From Paraburkholderia lycopersici (lineage in GTDB: Bacteria > Pseudomonadota > Gammaproteobacteria > Burkholderiales > Burkholderiaceae): 64,000 bases of DNA. Numbering within the stretch: position 1 is the stretch's first letter; every line of letters begins with the position of its first letter. Under the pieces are notes generated by a model that saw only the letters and a program-made list of their open reading frames with translations, was not told the origin of the DNA and did no database searches. Shown one piece after another: positions 35,638 through 44,818 of the stretch. A program made the translations under genes and the position numbers. The stretch is taken from contig NZ_FMYQ01000014.1 in NCBI RefSeq assembly GCF_900096975.1, positions 62,001-126,000 on the forward strand. Direction: 5' to 3'.

Positions 35638-36552
35638 ATGCCACAACGGTATCGCGGGCGCTTTGCGCCCTCGCCCACCGGACCGCTGCACTTTGGCTCG
35701 CTCGTCTCGGCGCTTGCGAGCTGGCTCGACGCGCGCGCGCATGGCGGCGCCTGGCTCGTGCGCATGGAGGACATCGACGGCCCGCGCACGGTGCCGGGCG
35801 CGGCCGATGCAATTTTCGCCACGCTCGGGCGCTTCGGCTTTCACGCGGACGAGCCGCCCGAATGGCAGAGCCGCCGCGTCGACCTGTACCGCGCCGCGCT
35901 CGATCGCCTGATCGCCTCGGGGCATGTCTACCCGTGCGGCTGCACGCGCAAGGAAATCGCCGATTCGCAGTTGCACGCGCACCGGCGCAATACCACGCTG
36001 ATCTATCCGGGCACCTGCCGAAACGGCCTGCACGGCAAGCCCGCGCGCGCCTGGCGCCTGCGCGTGCCCGACGACGCGCGATCCGGCGCCGGCAATCCCG
36101 CGCTCATCCGCTTCGACGACCGCTGGCAAGGCCCGCAGCAGCAAAACCTCGCGACCGAAGTCGGCGACTTCGTGCTGCTGCGCGCGGACGGCCAGTGGGC
36201 GTATCAGCTGGCCGTGGTCGTGGACGACGCCGAGCAGCACATCACGCACGTCGTGCGCGGCGCGGACCTGCTCGACTCGACGGCGCGGCAGATCTGGCTC
36301 CAGCAGTGTCTTGGCGCGCCGACGCCCGCGTACCTGCACGTGCCGGTCGTCACCAACGCGCAAGGCGAAAAGCTCTCCAAGCAAACGGGTGCGCGGGCGC
36401 TCGACCCCGCGCGCCCGCTGGAAGCCTTGACGGCGGCCGCGCGGCATCTGGGACTCGCGCTTCACGACCCGGCGCCCGCAACGCTCGAAGCGTTCCAGGC
36501 CGACGCGATCGACGCGTGGAAACGGCGGCTCACGCAATTACCGGCCGCATGA
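35638..36552 (+). CDS. gluQ: glutamyl-Q tRNA(Asp) synthetase
   Basis: A 304-residue paralogue of glutamyl-tRNA synthetase without the anticodon-binding domain, which attaches glutamate to queuosine-34 of tRNA-Asp. It has RFAPSPTGPLHFGSL with the HIGH-like HFGS at 18-21, zinc ligands Cys100, Cys102, Tyr123 and Cys127, and KLSKQTGA as the KMSKS equivalent. A GTG nine bases earlier (SPM added) is an alternative start. It is 50 bases after trhO, another wobble-base modifier, and ends at a strong terminator. Confidence 0.94.
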   Translation: MPQRYRGRFAPSPTGPLHFGSLVSALASWLDARAHGGAWLVRMEDIDGPRTVPGAADAIFATLGRFGFHADEPPEWQSRRVDLYRAALDRLIASGHVYPCGCTRKEIADSQLHAHRRNTTLIYPGTCRNGLHGKPARAWRLRVPDDARSGAGNPALIRFDDRWQGPQQQNLATEVGDFVLLRADGQWAYQLAVVVDDAEQHITHVVRGADLLDSTARQIWLQQCLGAPTPAYLHVPVVTNAQGEKLSKQTGARALDPARPLEALTAAARHLGLALHDPAPATLEAFQADAIDAWKRRLTQLPAA

Positions 36553-36555
36553 ACG

Positions 36556-36595
36556 AAAACGGCATGTCGCTCGAAGCGACATGCCGTTTTTCTTT
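36556..36595. terminator. bidirectional terminator between gluQ and rhlE
   Basis: A 16-bp stem (36556-36571 with 36575-36590) and a 3-base loop, built around GGCATGTCGCT / AGCGACATGCC. It is flanked by AAAA on the left and TTTTTCTTT on the right, so it can stop gluQ transcripts on the plus strand and rhlE transcripts on the minus strand. Confidence 0.95.
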
Positions 36596-36625
36596 GGGCG
36601 GCGCGCGAAGGCCGCGCGCGCGAAC

Positions 36626-38104
36626 TCAGTTCGACGAAGACGACGTCGGCTTGTTGCGCCAGCCGGACCCGAGGCCGCCAAGGAGCGCCGCGAGCGGCTG
36701 CTTCGGCTGCTGCTTTTGCGGCGCCGCGCCCGCGGGCTGGTCTTCGGCCTTGCTGCGCGCGCCCGGCGAGGGCTCGTAGGGCTTCAGGAAGAAGTCGTCG
36801 ACAGGCTGCGCACGGTGATGATGCGGACGGTCGAACGACGCCGCGCGGCGATGCGTGCCGCGCTCACCGCGCTCGCCACGGCCTTCATGGCCGTCGCGCT
36901 CGCGCCGGCGGCCACCGCCCTCGTGATGCGCGACCGGCACGTCGACCACGAGCCGCTCGACGGTGAGCGGACGCTTGATGAGCTTCTCGATGTCGGCGAG
37001 CTGCTTCTTCTCGTTGGGGCTGCACAGCGAGAGCGCGTCGCCCGAGGCGCCTGCGCGGCCCGTGCGGCCGATGCGGTGCACGTAGTCTTCCGCGTTGAAC
37101 GGCAGGTCGAAGTTGATGACGGCCGGCAGCTCGGCGATGTCGAGGCCGCGCGCGGCCACGTCGGTCGCCACGAGCGCCTCGATTTCGCCGCGCTTGAAGG
37201 CGTCGAGCGCCTGCATGCGCTCGCTCTGCGAGCGGTCGCCGTGAATCGCGGCGGCCACGATGCCCGACTTCTCGATCTGGCGCGCAAGGCGGCTCGCACC
37301 GATCTTGCTGTTGCAGAACACGATCACCTGCTTCAGGCCCCGGTCGCGGATCAGTTGCACGACCGCACCGGTCTTGTCGCCCTCGGCGACTTCGTAGACG
37401 ATCTGGGTGACGTTCGTGGCCGTCGAGTTGCTGCGCGCCACTTCAATTGTCTGCGGATTGCGCAGGTAGGTCGCGGCGAGCTTCTTGATTTCGCCCGAGA
37501 ACGTGGCCGAGAACAGGAGCGTCTGACGCTCTTTCGGCAGCAGGTTCAGGATGCGCTGCAGGTCAGGCAGGAAGCCCATGTCGAGCATCCGGTCGGCTTC
37601 GTCGAGCACGAGCATCTGCACCTGGCCGAGGTTCGTGGTCTTCTGCTGGACGTGGTCGAGCAGGCGGCCCGGCGTCGCGATCAGGATCTCGACGCCGCGG
37701 CGTAGTTCGTCGGACTGCGGATTCATGTCCACGCCGCCGAACACCACCGCGCTGCGCAGCGGCGTGTGCACCGCGTACGAGCGCACGTTGCTGGCGACCT
37801 GGTCGGCCAGCTCGCGCGTGGGCGTAAGGATCAGCGCGCGCACCGGGTGGCGCGCCGGAGACGCGCTCGTGCTCGCGGCCGGCAGCAGGCGCTGGATGAT
37901 CGGCAGCGAGAAGCTCGCCGTCTTGCCGGTACCGGTTTGCGCGGCGCCCATTACGTCGCGGCCCGTGAGCACCACGGGAATCGCCTGCGCCTGGATCGGC
38001 GTGGGCGTCGTGTAGCCCTGTTCCTGGATGGCCCGGAGGATTTCGGGTGCAAGGCCAAACTGGTCGAAGGTCGCAGTACTGGGCTTGACGGCTGTGTCGG
38101 ACAT
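36626..38104 (-). CDS. rhlE: DEAD-box RNA helicase, RhlE type
   Basis: A 492-residue ATP-dependent RNA helicase. It has the Q motif FGLAPEILRAIQEQGYTTPTPIQ, motif I AQTGTGKT at 55-62, PTRELA, DEAD at about 166, SAT in FSATFSG, ATDVAARGLDI and HRIGRTGRAG. The C-terminus (about 390-492) is basic, Gly/Arg/His-rich and disordered, as in RhlE proteins acting in ribosome assembly and RNA decay. The ATG at 38104 starts the family similarity; the upstream open frame is leader. The leader seems unusually long. Confidence 0.94.
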   Translation of the reverse strand: MSDTAVKPSTATFDQFGLAPEILRAIQEQGYTTPTPIQAQAIPVVLTGRDVMGAAQTGTGKTASFSLPIIQRLLPAASTSASPARHPVRALILTPTRELADQVASNVRSYAVHTPLRSAVVFGGVDMNPQSDELRRGVEILIATPGRLLDHVQQKTTNLGQVQMLVLDEADRMLDMGFLPDLQRILNLLPKERQTLLFSATFSGEIKKLAATYLRNPQTIEVARSNSTATNVTQIVYEVAEGDKTGAVVQLIRDRGLKQVIVFCNSKIGASRLARQIEKSGIVAAAIHGDRSQSERMQALDAFKRGEIEALVATDVAARGLDIAELPAVINFDLPFNAEDYVHRIGRTGRAGASGDALSLCSPNEKKQLADIEKLIKRPLTVERLVVDVPVAHHEGGGRRRERDGHEGRGERGERGTHRRAASFDRPHHHRAQPVDDFFLKPYEPSPGARSKAEDQPAGAAPQKQQPKQPLAALLGGLGSGWRNKPTSSSSN

Positions 38105-38712
38105 GGTGGCTTCGCTATAAAGGCGCATTTCGCGCGAGGCGCGGGAGCGCCTCAAAAGGTCACTGCTGGGCATTGCAGGTCGATGCAGGGCTGCATCACA
38201 ATCACAACATGTAAGGCACCTGCCGCGACGGGCGGAACGCTCGCGCGGGCCGCCCGGCAAACGGGTGGCCCCGCGGACGACGAGAAGGTCCGCCGGGGAC
38301 GGGGCGCTGGCTCCCTTGCCGCGCTCGCTCGGGTTCAACCCGGCCAGACTCGCTCGCTTCCAGATGGTTCCGGCGCAATCGCTGCGCCGGTCGCCGTATT
38401 CGCCCCATTTGCCACATTCGCCGAAAACGGCTTGGTCGGCCCCACCTGGCTCAACTGGCTCAACCGGCCTCGCACCGCCGGATCATGCCGGCTGCGCCGG
38501 CCGATCCGGCAGACCGCACAGGGGCTGCCGCCGGCTTTCTACCCGCTTTTTGCCGCGGGCGCAACGGGCCGAAAGGCCGGTATTGTAGCACCTTGGCATA
38601 AATCCCTATGGCAGCGGCCCATCGGTTCTGCCACGAGGCGCACGGCGGATTCCCGCACATCGCGCCCCGTTCATCGCGCCCTTTTTCCGCGCCCTTTTAC
38701 CGTGCCGCCGGC
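38105..38712 (-). other. gene-free 608-base leader/promoter region upstream of rhlE
   Basis: No credible gene lies between the aldehyde dehydrogenase stop and rhlE. On the minus strand TGCTACAAT (38590-38582) is a good extended -10, implying a 5' leader of roughly 470 bases. The leader contains a perfect GAGGCGC / GCGCCTC hairpin (38136-38153) close to the start codon and a GGCC-TTTC-GGCC hairpin near the proposed transcription start. A 9-base tandem TGGCTCAAC sits near 38450. Long structured leaders are known for other DEAD-box helicase genes that autoregulate. Confidence 0.5.
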
Positions 38713-40149
38713 TCACCACGTTTCGCGCATCACCATCAGCCGCAATTCGGTCATGTCCTCGATCGCATAGCGCACGCCCTCGCGCCCGAGCCCCGAGTCC
38801 TTCACGCCGCCGTACGGCATGTTATCCACGCGAAATGACGGAATATCGTTGATCACCACGCCGCCCACTTCGAGCCCGTCCCAGGCGCGGTGCGCATTCG
38901 CGAGCGAGTCGGTGAACACGCCCGCCTGCAGGCCGAAGTCGCTGTCGTTGACGATCGCCAGCGCCTTGCCGAAGTCGTCGAAGCGCTCCAGGATCGCGAC
39001 CGGCCCGAACGCCTCCTTGCGGTAGAGATCGGTGTCGCGGCGCACGTCTTCGAGCAGCGTGGCCTCGAACATCGCGCCATCCACCTTGCCGCCCGCGACG
39101 ATCTTCGCGCCCGCCAGCACGGCGCTCTCCATCCAGCCCGAGAGGCGCTTCGACTCGGATACGGAGATCATCGGTCCGACGAAAGTCGTCTCGTCTTTCG
39201 GGTCGCCCATCTTGAGCGTCCTGACCTTGGCGATGAGCTTCTCGCGCAGCGCGTCGTAAATCGACGCGTGCACGAGAATGCGCTGCACGCCGATGCAGCT
39301 CTGTCCCGACTGGTAATACGCGCCGAACGCGAGCCGGTCCACCACGTAGTCGAGCTTACCGCCCTGGTCGCCGTCGACGATGGCCGCCGCGTTGCCGCCC
39401 AGTTCCAGCACCACTTTCTTCTTGCCCGCCTTCTTCTTGAGATCCCAGCCCACCGCAGGCGAGCCCGTGAACGAGAGGAGCTTGAAGCGCTCGTCGGTGG
39501 TGAAGAGATCGGCGCCGTCGCGGTGTGCGGGCAGGATCGAAAACGCGCCTTTCGGCAAATCGGTCTGCGCAAGCACTTCGCCGATGATGAGCGCGCCCAC
39601 AGGCGTGCGGCTCGCGGGCTTGAGCACGAACGGCACGCCCGCCGCAAGCGCCGGCGCAATCTTGTGCGCGGCCAGATTGAGCGGGAAATTGAACGGCGAG
39701 ATGAACGAGCACGGGCCGATGGGCACGCGCTTCACGTAGCCGCGATAGCCCTTGGCGCGCGCCGAGATTTCGAGGTTCACGATGTCGCCGTCGATGCGCA
39801 CGCTTTCCTCCGCGGCCACGCGAAAGGTGTCGATCAGCCGCGTGACCTCGCCGCGCGAATCGTTGATCGGTTTGCCCGCCTCGATGCACAGCGCCGTCGC
39901 GAGCTCGTCGAAGCGCTCGCGAAAGCGCGCCACGCAATGATCGATCACGGCCTGGCGCCTGAACGGCGGGAACGCGCGCATGGCGGGCATGGCGGCTTCG
40001 GCGGCGGCGATGGCCTGGTCGATGGCCTTCGCGTCGGCGAGCGCGACGCGCGTGGCGACTTCGCCGCTGTACTTGTCGGTGACTTCGAGATCGGTGTTGG
40101 CGGCGACCGCCTCGTTGGCCAGGTAGTACGGATAAGTGGGTTCGAGCAT
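38713..40149 (-). CDS. NAD(P)-dependent aldehyde dehydrogenase
   Basis: A 478-residue ALDH-superfamily enzyme oxidising an aldehyde to an acid. The general base is Glu249 (VVLELGG), the nucleophile Cys285 (SGQSCIGVQR), FTGS is at 227-230, and the oxyanion and cofactor region SPFNFPLNLAAHKIAPAL is at 151-169. Similarity is to the lactaldehyde/glyceraldehyde-3-phosphate/phosphonoacetaldehyde-type group; the substrate is not decided. GGAGA precedes the ATG at 40149. It lies 109 bases downstream of the ThDP enzyme on the same strand, suggesting a two-step pathway. Confidence 0.9.
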   Translation of the reverse strand: MLEPTYPYYLANEAVAANTDLEVTDKYSGEVATRVALADAKAIDQAIAAAEAAMPAMRAFPPFRRQAVIDHCVARFRERFDELATALCIEAGKPINDSRGEVTRLIDTFRVAAEESVRIDGDIVNLEISARAKGYRGYVKRVPIGPCSFISPFNFPLNLAAHKIAPALAAGVPFVLKPASRTPVGALIIGEVLAQTDLPKGAFSILPAHRDGADLFTTDERFKLLSFTGSPAVGWDLKKKAGKKKVVLELGGNAAAIVDGDQGGKLDYVVDRLAFGAYYQSGQSCIGVQRILVHASIYDALREKLIAKVRTLKMGDPKDETTFVGPMISVSESKRLSGWMESAVLAGAKIVAGGKVDGAMFEATLLEDVRRDTDLYRKEAFGPVAILERFDDFGKALAIVNDSDFGLQAGVFTDSLANAHRAWDGLEVGGVVINDIPSFRVDNMPYGGVKDSGLGREGVRYAIEDMTELRLMVMRETW

Positions 40150-40258
40150 GGCGGATTCTCCGGAAGAAGCGCGTCGCACGGTGGCGATCTCGGCGTAAAG
40201 GAGCGTGGAGGCCCGGCTTCGAGCCGCGCAAGGCGTGCGCCCGGGCCGGCCCCGGGTT

Positions 40259-41905
40259 TCACAGCTGCGCGCTCAGGCGCTTGATCTCGCGATTGAGCAC
40301 GCGCTCGTTATCCGAATAGTCGATGGGCACGTCGATCACGTGCACGCCCGGTTGAGCGAGGCACTGCTCGACGAGCGGCTTGAGCGCGTCCGCCGCGCCC
40401 ACGCGGTGGCCGTGCGCGCCGTAGCTCCGGGCGTAGTCGACGAAATCGGGGTTTTGCAGCGTCATGCCGTAGTCCGGGAAGTTCATGTTCTCCTGCTTCC
40501 AGCGGATCATGCCGAACGCGTCGTCGCGCAACAGCAGCACGACGAGATCGAGCTTCAGGCGCACCGCCGTCTCGAGCTCCTGCGAGTTCATCATGAAGCC
40601 GCCGTCCCCGCACACGGCCACGACCTTGCGCTGCGGATGCACGATCCGGGTCGCGATGGCCGACGGCAGCCCAGCGCCCATCGAGGCGAGCGCGTTGTCG
40701 AGCAGGACCGAATTGGGCTCGCGCGCGCGGTAGTAGCGCGCGAACCAGATCTTGTACATGCCGTTGTCGAGGCACAGGATGCCGTCGTCGGGCATCGCCT
40801 CGTACACGTCGTGCACGAGCCGCACCGGGTACAGCGGAAAGCGCTCGTCGTGCTGGCCCTTGGCCAGATGCGCCTCGAAATGGCGCTTGATTTCCTCGAA
40901 GCGGGCGAAGTCCCACGCGTGCTCGCGCAGCTTGAGGTTTTCCTTGAGCTGCCACACGGCGTTGGCGATGTCGCCGACCACTTCGATCTGCGGAAAATAC
41001 ACGGGGTCCACTTGCGCGCCGAGAAAGTTCACGTGGATGACGGTCTTCTCCTCCGCGCTGCGCATGAAGAACGGCGGCTTCTCGATCACGTCGTGGCCGA
41101 CGTTGATGATGCAGTCGGCGTGCTCGATCGCGCGGTGCACGAAGTCGCCGTCCGAGAGCGTGGCGTTGCCGAGCCAGAGCGGATGCGACTCGTCGATGAC
41201 GCCCTTGCCCATTTGCGTGGTGAAGAACGGAATGCCCGTCTCGTCGACGAATTCGCGCAGCACGTCGCGCGTGGTCTTGCGGTTGCCGCCCGCGCCGATC
41301 ATGAGGAGCGGGTGGCGCGCCTTGCAGATCGCCGCCACCGCATGCGCGACGGCCTTTTCCTCGGCGACGGGGCGGCGGCTGTAGCTCTTGGGAATGGGCT
41401 TGCCGTCGCCCTCTTCGTCGGCGACGTCCTCGGGCAGTTCCAGATGCGCCGCGCCCGGCCGTTCCTGTTCGGCCTGGCGAAACGCCTCGCGCACGAGCGC
41501 CGGAATGTTGCCGATGGAGACAATCTGACGCGCGTACTTCGTGAGCGGCTCCATCATGCGCACCACGTCGACGATCTGGAAGTGGCCTTGCTTGCTCGAC
41601 TTGATGGGCTTCTGGCCCGTGACCATCAGCATGGGCATGCCGCCTAGCTGCGCGTAGGCGGCGGCCGTGACGAAGTTGGTGGCGCCGGGACCGAGCGTGG
41701 AGAGACACACGCCGGTGCGGCCCGTGAGCCGCCCATAGGTGGCGGCCATGAAACCCGCGGCCTGTTCGTGGCGCGTGACGATCAGACGAATCTTCGAGCG
41801 CCGCAGCGATTCGAGCAGATCGAGGTTTTCTTCCCCCGGAATACCGAACACATACTCGACGCCTTCGGCTTCGAGCGCCTTCACGAACAGATCCGATGCT
41901 TTCAT
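40259..41905 (-). CDS. acetolactate synthase large-subunit-like ThDP enzyme
   Basis: A 548-residue thiamine diphosphate enzyme. The N-terminal Pyr domain has FGIPGEENLDLL and the catalytic Glu47 in RHEQAAGFMA. The C-terminal PP domain has GDGGFMMNSQELETA (GDG...N motif) around residue 430. No small regulatory subunit (ilvH-like) is next to it, so it is unlikely to be the main branched-chain enzyme. A catabolic acetolactate synthase or a related decarboxylase/ligase is possible. GAGGTGG precedes the ATG at 41905. The partner ALDH follows directly. Confidence 0.88.
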   Translation of the reverse strand: MKASDLFVKALEAEGVEYVFGIPGEENLDLLESLRRSKIRLIVTRHEQAAGFMAATYGRLTGRTGVCLSTLGPGATNFVTAAAYAQLGGMPMLMVTGQKPIKSSKQGHFQIVDVVRMMEPLTKYARQIVSIGNIPALVREAFRQAEQERPGAAHLELPEDVADEEGDGKPIPKSYSRRPVAEEKAVAHAVAAICKARHPLLMIGAGGNRKTTRDVLREFVDETGIPFFTTQMGKGVIDESHPLWLGNATLSDGDFVHRAIEHADCIINVGHDVIEKPPFFMRSAEEKTVIHVNFLGAQVDPVYFPQIEVVGDIANAVWQLKENLKLREHAWDFARFEEIKRHFEAHLAKGQHDERFPLYPVRLVHDVYEAMPDDGILCLDNGMYKIWFARYYRAREPNSVLLDNALASMGAGLPSAIATRIVHPQRKVVAVCGDGGFMMNSQELETAVRLKLDLVVLLLRDDAFGMIRWKQENMNFPDYGMTLQNPDFVDYARSYGAHGHRVGAADALKPLVEQCLAQPGVHVIDVPIDYSDNERVLNREIKRLSAQL

Positions 41906-42030
41906 CGACCACCTCGCTGGCATGAGCGTGGCCGGCGGCGCGTGCGGCAGCCGGCCTTCGTGCAGGCCGACAGGTTACTCCCGCGGGGCGGAACGCGTCG
42001 TGAAGCGCGCCTTCGGCGTTGGCGTTGGCG

Positions 42031-42474
42031 TCAGCGCATGATGGTCGCGCAGCCGGCGACCACCGGCTTCGGACTCGCGCCGGACATGGTGTCGTAGAGA
42101 TCGGCGCCGGGGCCCTTGGTCCACCACGTATAGCGGTCGGCGACGTACTTCACGCCCGAGGCGGCGATCACGCCGACGAAGAGGAGCTTGCGTCCGTCCA
42201 CGGGCACGAGCGCGAAGCTCTGGCCGTTGGCCGCGTTCAGATACGTGACCTTGAACGTCTTGCCGTCGGCGCAGGTATAGCCGAACGTGTGGCGCGTCTG
42301 CACGCGGATGTCGCGGACTTCCAGCGGCGCACTGGCCGCGCCGGCCGCATCGACGTGCGGCGCGGCGACGACCCCGCACGCCAGCGCGAGCGCGCAGCGG
42401 GCGCCGCGCGAGCGGATCGCGCGAATTGCCTGGATGGGAAAAAGACCGCCGGCGCGGCTTCGAGCGTCGATCAT
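42031..42474 (-). CDS. MliC/PliC-type C-type lysozyme inhibitor, exported
   Basis: A 147-residue exported protein. The basic N-terminus and hydrophobic stretch (about residues 25-45, CALALACGVVAAPHVDAAGA) look like a signal peptide. The domain then shows the MliC pattern FGYTCADGKTFKVTYLNAAN, LFVGVIAASGVKYVADRYTWWTKG and the paired Cys near the end (VAGC). MliC proteins inhibit host lysozyme in the periplasm or on the outer membrane. GGAGAAC precedes the ATG at 42474. No lipobox is clear, so it may be periplasmic (PliC-like). Confidence 0.82.
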   Translation of the reverse strand: MIDARSRAGGLFPIQAIRAIRSRGARCALALACGVVAAPHVDAAGAASAPLEVRDIRVQTRHTFGYTCADGKTFKVTYLNAANGQSFALVPVDGRKLLFVGVIAASGVKYVADRYTWWTKGPGADLYDTMSGASPKPVVAGCATIMR

Positions 42475-42595
42475 TGCGTTCTCCGTGTGCGTGGGCCGCG
42501 CGGCGCGTGCGGCACGCGAGCTGTTGCGGCAGGCTCGCACGATAACCCGTGACGCGCGCCGGCCGCACGGCCGGCGCCGCGCGCGGGCCGCGAAC

Positions 42596-43819
42596 TCACT
42601 TCGACGCGTCGCCCGGCACGGGGTGCACCGCCGCGGCCGCCGCGCGGGCGCGCGAGCGGGCCTCGTCGGTGTCGGCGCCCGTGGCGAGCGCGACGCCCAT
42701 GCGGCGCTTCACGAAGCTCTCGGGCTTGCCGAAGAGGCGCAGGTCCGCGCCGGGCACGGCCAGCGCCTGCGCCACCCCTTCGAACGCGATGCCGCGCGCG
42801 TCCATGCCGCCATAAATCACGGCCGAGGCGCCCGGCTCACGCGCCGTCGTATCGACGGGCAAGCCGAGAATGGCGCGCGCGTGCAACTCGAACTCGGAAA
42901 AGCGTTGCGAGGCGAGCGTGACGAGCCCCGTGTCGTGCGGACGCGGACTCACTTCCGAGAACCACACCTCGTCGCCGCGCACGAACAGTTCGACGCCGAA
43001 GAGGCCGCGGCCGCCGAGCGCCTCGGTCACCTTGCGTGAAATCTCGCGCGAGCGCTCGAGCGCCTTCGCGCTCATGGGCTGCGGCTGCCAGGACTCGACG
43101 TAATCGCCGTCGACCTGCAGATGGCCGATCGGGTCGCAGAAGTACGTCTGCACCTGGCCGCTGATCGCGTCGATCGCGCGCACAGTAAGCTGCGTGATTT
43201 CATAGTCGAAGTGGATGAAGCCTTCCACGATCACGCGTCCGCGATTCACGCGGCCGCCCGCGAGCGCGTATTCCCAGGCGCGTTCGACGTCGGCTTCGCC
43301 GCGCACGACCGACTGCCCCTTGCCCGAGGACGACATCACGGGCTTCACCACGCACGGATAGCCGACCTTGGCGACGCCGGCCTTCAGCTCGTCAAGCGAA
43401 TCGGCGAATGCGTAGGGCGAGGTCGCGAGGCCGAGCTCCTCGGCGGCGAGGCGGCGAATGCCTTCGCGGTTCATCGTGAGCTGCGCGGCGCGCGCGGTGG
43501 GAATCACCTCGGCGACGCCTTCGGCTTCGACGGCGGCGAGCGCGTCGGTGGCGATGGCCTCGATTTCGGGCACGACGAGGTGCGGACGCTCGGCATCGAT
43601 GAGCGCGCGCAGCGCCTTCGGGTCGGCCATGTCGATCACGTGCGCACGATGCGCGACCTGATGACCAGGCGCGTTTTCGTAGCGGTCGACGGCGATCACT
43701 TCGACGCCGAGTCGCTGCAGCGCGATGATCACTTCCTTGCCGAGCTCGCCTGCGCCGAGCAGCATGACACGGGTGGCGGAAGCGGAAAGCGGCGTGCCGA
43801 TGCGGGGGCGGGTCTGCAT
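42596..43819 (-). CDS. purT: formate-dependent GAR transformylase
   Basis: A 407-residue ATP-grasp enzyme converting GAR plus formate plus ATP to formyl-GAR, the folate-independent route for the third purine step. It has VMLLGAGELGKEVIIALQRLG, EIEAIATDAL, the ATP-grasp loop VVKPVMSSSGKGQSVV, and ELFVRGDEVWFSEVSPRPHDTGLVTL. The ATG at 43819 has GGAGA just upstream. It complements purD at 15180 in the same pathway but is not linked to it. Confidence 0.96.
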   Translation of the reverse strand: MQTRPRIGTPLSASATRVMLLGAGELGKEVIIALQRLGVEVIAVDRYENAPGHQVAHRAHVIDMADPKALRALIDAERPHLVVPEIEAIATDALAAVEAEGVAEVIPTARAAQLTMNREGIRRLAAEELGLATSPYAFADSLDELKAGVAKVGYPCVVKPVMSSSGKGQSVVRGEADVERAWEYALAGGRVNRGRVIVEGFIHFDYEITQLTVRAIDAISGQVQTYFCDPIGHLQVDGDYVESWQPQPMSAKALERSREISRKVTEALGGRGLFGVELFVRGDEVWFSEVSPRPHDTGLVTLASQRFSEFELHARAILGLPVDTTAREPGASAVIYGGMDARGIAFEGVAQALAVPGADLRLFGKPESFVKRRMGVALATGADTDEARSRARAAAAAVHPVPGDASK

Positions 43820-43986
43820 GATGTCTCCAGAAATGACGGTATTGCGCGAATGCGTGAGAGCGCCGATGTTAACACGCGGCCTGGCTGCCGCGAGGCGCAT
43901 GACGGGCCCGGCGCGCACGTTTGCGCTCGCGTGCCGCAGCGCGGTGCGTTACGCTTACGCCTTCGTCGATTACGAGGAACGATGCG

Positions 43987-44604
43987 ATGCCTTTCCGCAT
44001 GAACTTGCAGCCCACCCGGCGCGCTGCTGCGCGAGCCCTCGCCTCGCGCGCGGCGATGCTCGCCGCCGCCCTGCTGGTTTGCGCGTGCAAGCTGCCCGTC
44101 CACACGAACGCGTCCGCGCCGCTGCCCGATCCGTTCAATCCGGCCACGACGCAGCTGCTCGACAACACGCACTGGCAACTCGTGGAATGGAAGCGCGCCG
44201 ACGGCACGCTGCGCGCCGTACCGGGCCCGAACCTCGCAGCCACGAGCGAGGAGAACCCCGACGCGCGCCCGATCACACTCGACCTTTCGACGGAGAGCGG
44301 GCAGCGCCGCGCGAGCGGTTTCTCGGGCTGCAACCGTTACTTCGGCGCGTACTCGCTGAAAAGCGGTCTGCTCTCGTTCAGCCAGCTCGGCGGTACGCGC
44401 ATGGCTTGCGTCGGCGCGGGCGGCGACATCGAAGGCGCGTATCTCGAGGCGCTCTCGCACATCACGCGCTCGGGCGTGCAGATGCGCCATCCGCAGGCGC
44501 TCTTTCTCGTGCTGGAAAACGGCGACCGCCTGACCTTCGCGGAGCAAGCCGCCGCGGCAAACCCGGCGCCGGGCGCCGCCTCCGACGCCAAGCCGGCGCA
44601 GTGA
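43987..44604 (+). CDS. META-domain lipoprotein
   Basis: A 205-residue protein with an export signal and a likely lipobox ending at Cys34 (LLVCAC). The META domain follows: NTHWQLVEWK, FSGCNRYFGAYSLKSGLLSFSQLGGTRMAC, then EGAYLEAL. META domains (HslJ-like) occur in heat-shock and envelope-stress lipoproteins. GAGGAAC precedes the ATG at 43987. It is divergent from purT and is followed by an excellent terminator. Confidence 0.87.
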   Translation: MPFRMNLQPTRRAAARALASRAAMLAAALLVCACKLPVHTNASAPLPDPFNPATTQLLDNTHWQLVEWKRADGTLRAVPGPNLAATSEENPDARPITLDLSTESGQRRASGFSGCNRYFGAYSLKSGLLSFSQLGGTRMACVGAGGDIEGAYLEALSHITRSGVQMRHPQALFLVLENGDRLTFAEQAAAANPAPGAASDAKPAQ

Positions 44605-44621
44605 GCACCGCTCGCATGAGC

Positions 44622-44654
44622 AGCCGCGCCCTCGCCCGGCGCGGCTCTTTTTTT
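44622..44654 (+). terminator. rho-independent terminator after the META-domain gene
   Basis: A 9-bp stem (AGCCGCGCC / GGCGCGGCT) with a 7-base loop is followed by C and seven T residues. It begins 18 bases after the META gene stop. Confidence 0.93.
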
Positions 44655-44818
44655 ATGGCGCGCGCGCCAAAGCGCCGCGCCCGGGGTCGTTCAGGCGTCG
44701 CTCGCGCAACGCGCCCCGGAGCTCGCGCGGCGCCCCGCCATGGCAGATGGCGGCGCACGCCGGCCGAGCGGTTACACTCCACCCGTCGCACACAACATTC
44801 TCTACGTACATCTTTGGC

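Noticed and set aside
38265..38588. ORFs in the 608-base gap upstream of rhlE
   Set aside because: No ribosome binding site, no similarity, and repetitive Pro/Ala/Arg composition; this fits non-coding leader DNA.
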